NCBI GenBank assembly: GCA_013815405.1 | Contig: JACDGF010000142.1 | Coordinates: 1 to 6,155 of the forward strand | DNA: 6,155 nucleotides | Source: Caulobacteraceae bacterium | GTDB lineage: Bacteria; Pseudomonadota; Alphaproteobacteria; Caulobacterales; Caulobacteraceae | Direction: 5' to 3' | Shown here: positions 5,482 to 6,155 of the stretch, one piece after another | Layout: every line of letters begins with the position of its first letter | How positions within the stretch are numbered: the stretch's first letter is position 1 | Notes under the pieces: model-generated | Seen by the model: only the letters and a program-made list of their open reading frames with translations | The model's database searches: none | Told to the model about the DNA's origin: nothing | Program-made: the position numbers and the translations under genes

Positions 5482-6155
5482 ATGAACAGGGCCACCGCCT
5501 CGCGCCTGCTTATGATTCTCGCGGTGGCCGCCGCGGCGGCCGCGGCGCCCGCCTTCGAGTCTCTGGCCCGGCCCAAGCGGCAACCAGTTTCCGAAGCCCC
5601 GCCGCCCCCGCCGCCGCCGGAACCCGCCGGCGCGGTGGGCCTGCCCGATCGCCTGATCGCCGACGCCGCCGCCTATGAGGCCTATCTGCAGCGGGTGACC
5701 TCCCTCTCGCCGGGCTTCACCAGCGGCGCCTCGGTCGCCCAGGCGCTGAGAACCAGCGCGGCCTATGAGCCGAGAGCGCTGGTGCGCGGGGCCGTGGCCT
5801 ATGCCGCCGTCGCCGCCCTGGAGGACGCCAATTTCGTCAACCAGGTCCGATCCGCCGGCACCAGCCCGCGCAACCGTCGCCTGATGGTGGGTTATATCCT
5901 CGCCAATCCGGCTTATGTGTTCCTGTTCAGAGGGTCCGAGGCCGCCGCGGGTCTGGCCAAGGAAGCCCTGGGCGGAGCGGGGCTTCGTCTCTATGCCGCC
6001 GGCAAGACGATCAAGCAGTCGGCCTATGACGTGCAGCACCAGACTTGGTCGAAGGAGGAGGTCGTCGATCGCGGCGGCCGCCTTGCGGCGGTGGAGGCGT
6101 CGTCCGAAAGTTCGATCGCCCCGGCCGACGATCACATGGACGCCCTGCGCCGCGC
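5482..6155 (+). CDS. Unrecognised exported or membrane-anchored protein, 3' end cut off
   Basis: At least 224 codons, with no stop before the right edge. I do not recognise the family. Residues 1-8 are polar with two arginines, residues 9-24 are an alanine-rich hydrophobic stretch (LLMILAV then seven A), and a possible cleavage or anchor end lies near residues 22-29, so a Sec signal peptide or single anchor is likely. Next come a basic patch RPKRQ (30-34) and seven consecutive prolines (40-46), a typical periplasmic linker. Residues 54-205 look like a folded, mainly helical domain with LPDRLIADAAAYEAYLQRV (54-72), a hydrophobic helix near 99-113, GYILANPAYVFLFRG (137-151), and a lysine-bearing segment around KTIKQSAYDVQHQTWSKEE (175-193). 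GGGAG at 5466-5470 is 11 bases before the chosen ATG and GGAAG ends one base before it; another in-frame ATG at 5512 would remove part of the hydrophobic stretch. Codon use is strongly G/C at third positions, as in the neighbours. Confidence 0.8.
   Translation, partial: MNRATASRLLMILAVAAAAAAAPAFESLARPKRQPVSEAPPPPPPPEPAGAVGLPDRLIADAAAYEAYLQRVTSLSPGFTSGASVAQALRTSAAYEPRALVRGAVAYAAVAALEDANFVNQVRSAGTSPRNRRLMVGYILANPAYVFLFRGSEAAAGLAKEALGGAGLRLYAAGKTIKQSAYDVQHQTWSKEEVVDRGGRLAAVEASSESSIAPADDHMDALRR

Noticed and set aside
5395..6135. A 246-codon open frame on the minus strand.
   Set aside because: Its translation is dominated by R, G, H and Q with no recognisable motif, typical of an antisense shadow in high-GC DNA, while the plus strand gives a signal sequence, linker and natural composition.

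Overview
The window looks like chromosomal core-genome DNA from a high-GC alphaproteobacterium, most likely of the order Caulobacterales (Caulobacter/Phenylobacterium type). The reasons are the strong G/C preference at codon third positions, the divergent ubiK-like/lgt pair followed by midA and pgeF, the protein sequences themselves (which read like their Caulobacteraceae counterparts), and promoter-like sequences resembling the Caulobacter housekeeping consensus. The taxonomy is inferred from memory of these families, not from a search. I saw no mobile element, phage gene, CRISPR array, tRNA or rRNA.

Layout. The left 1.46 kb is read on the minus strand. In transcription order it holds a small coiled-coil protein of the UbiK/BMFP family (1230-1457), a YbjN-domain protein (594-1103) and proC, pyrroline-5-carboxylate reductase, which starts at a GTG at 579 and runs off the left edge. 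A 101-bp divergent intergenic region (1458-1558) separates these from a tightly packed plus-strand operon: lgt (1559-2479), midA-type methyltransferase (2466-3539) and pgeF (3536-4315). Neighbouring genes in this operon overlap by 14 and 4 bases. After a 113-bp gap with its own promoter-like sequence comes prsA, PRPP synthase (4429-5364). A 117-bp gap carrying candidate cell-cycle regulatory sites then leads to an unrecognised exported or membrane-anchored protein (5482 to beyond the right edge). That last gene is easy to miss because it has no stop codon in the window and a 246-codon antisense open frame lies across it.

How the genes relate. Lgt begins lipoprotein maturation at the inner membrane and PgeF guards peptidoglycan precursor composition, so two of the three operon members serve the cell envelope. 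MidA relatives are respiratory complex I assembly methyltransferases, and UbiK relatives help ubiquinone synthesis, so the divergent pair of transcription units also touches respiration. ProC and PrsA are housekeeping enzymes for proline and for PRPP (nucleotide, histidine and tryptophan synthesis).

I did not find a convincing new multi-gene system. The items most worth a second look are a palindromic repeat-like insert read in frame inside midA, the CtrA-type half-site plus GANTC site ahead of the unknown exported protein, that protein itself, and small departures from consensus in the PRPP loop of PrsA and in the MPN motif of ProC.
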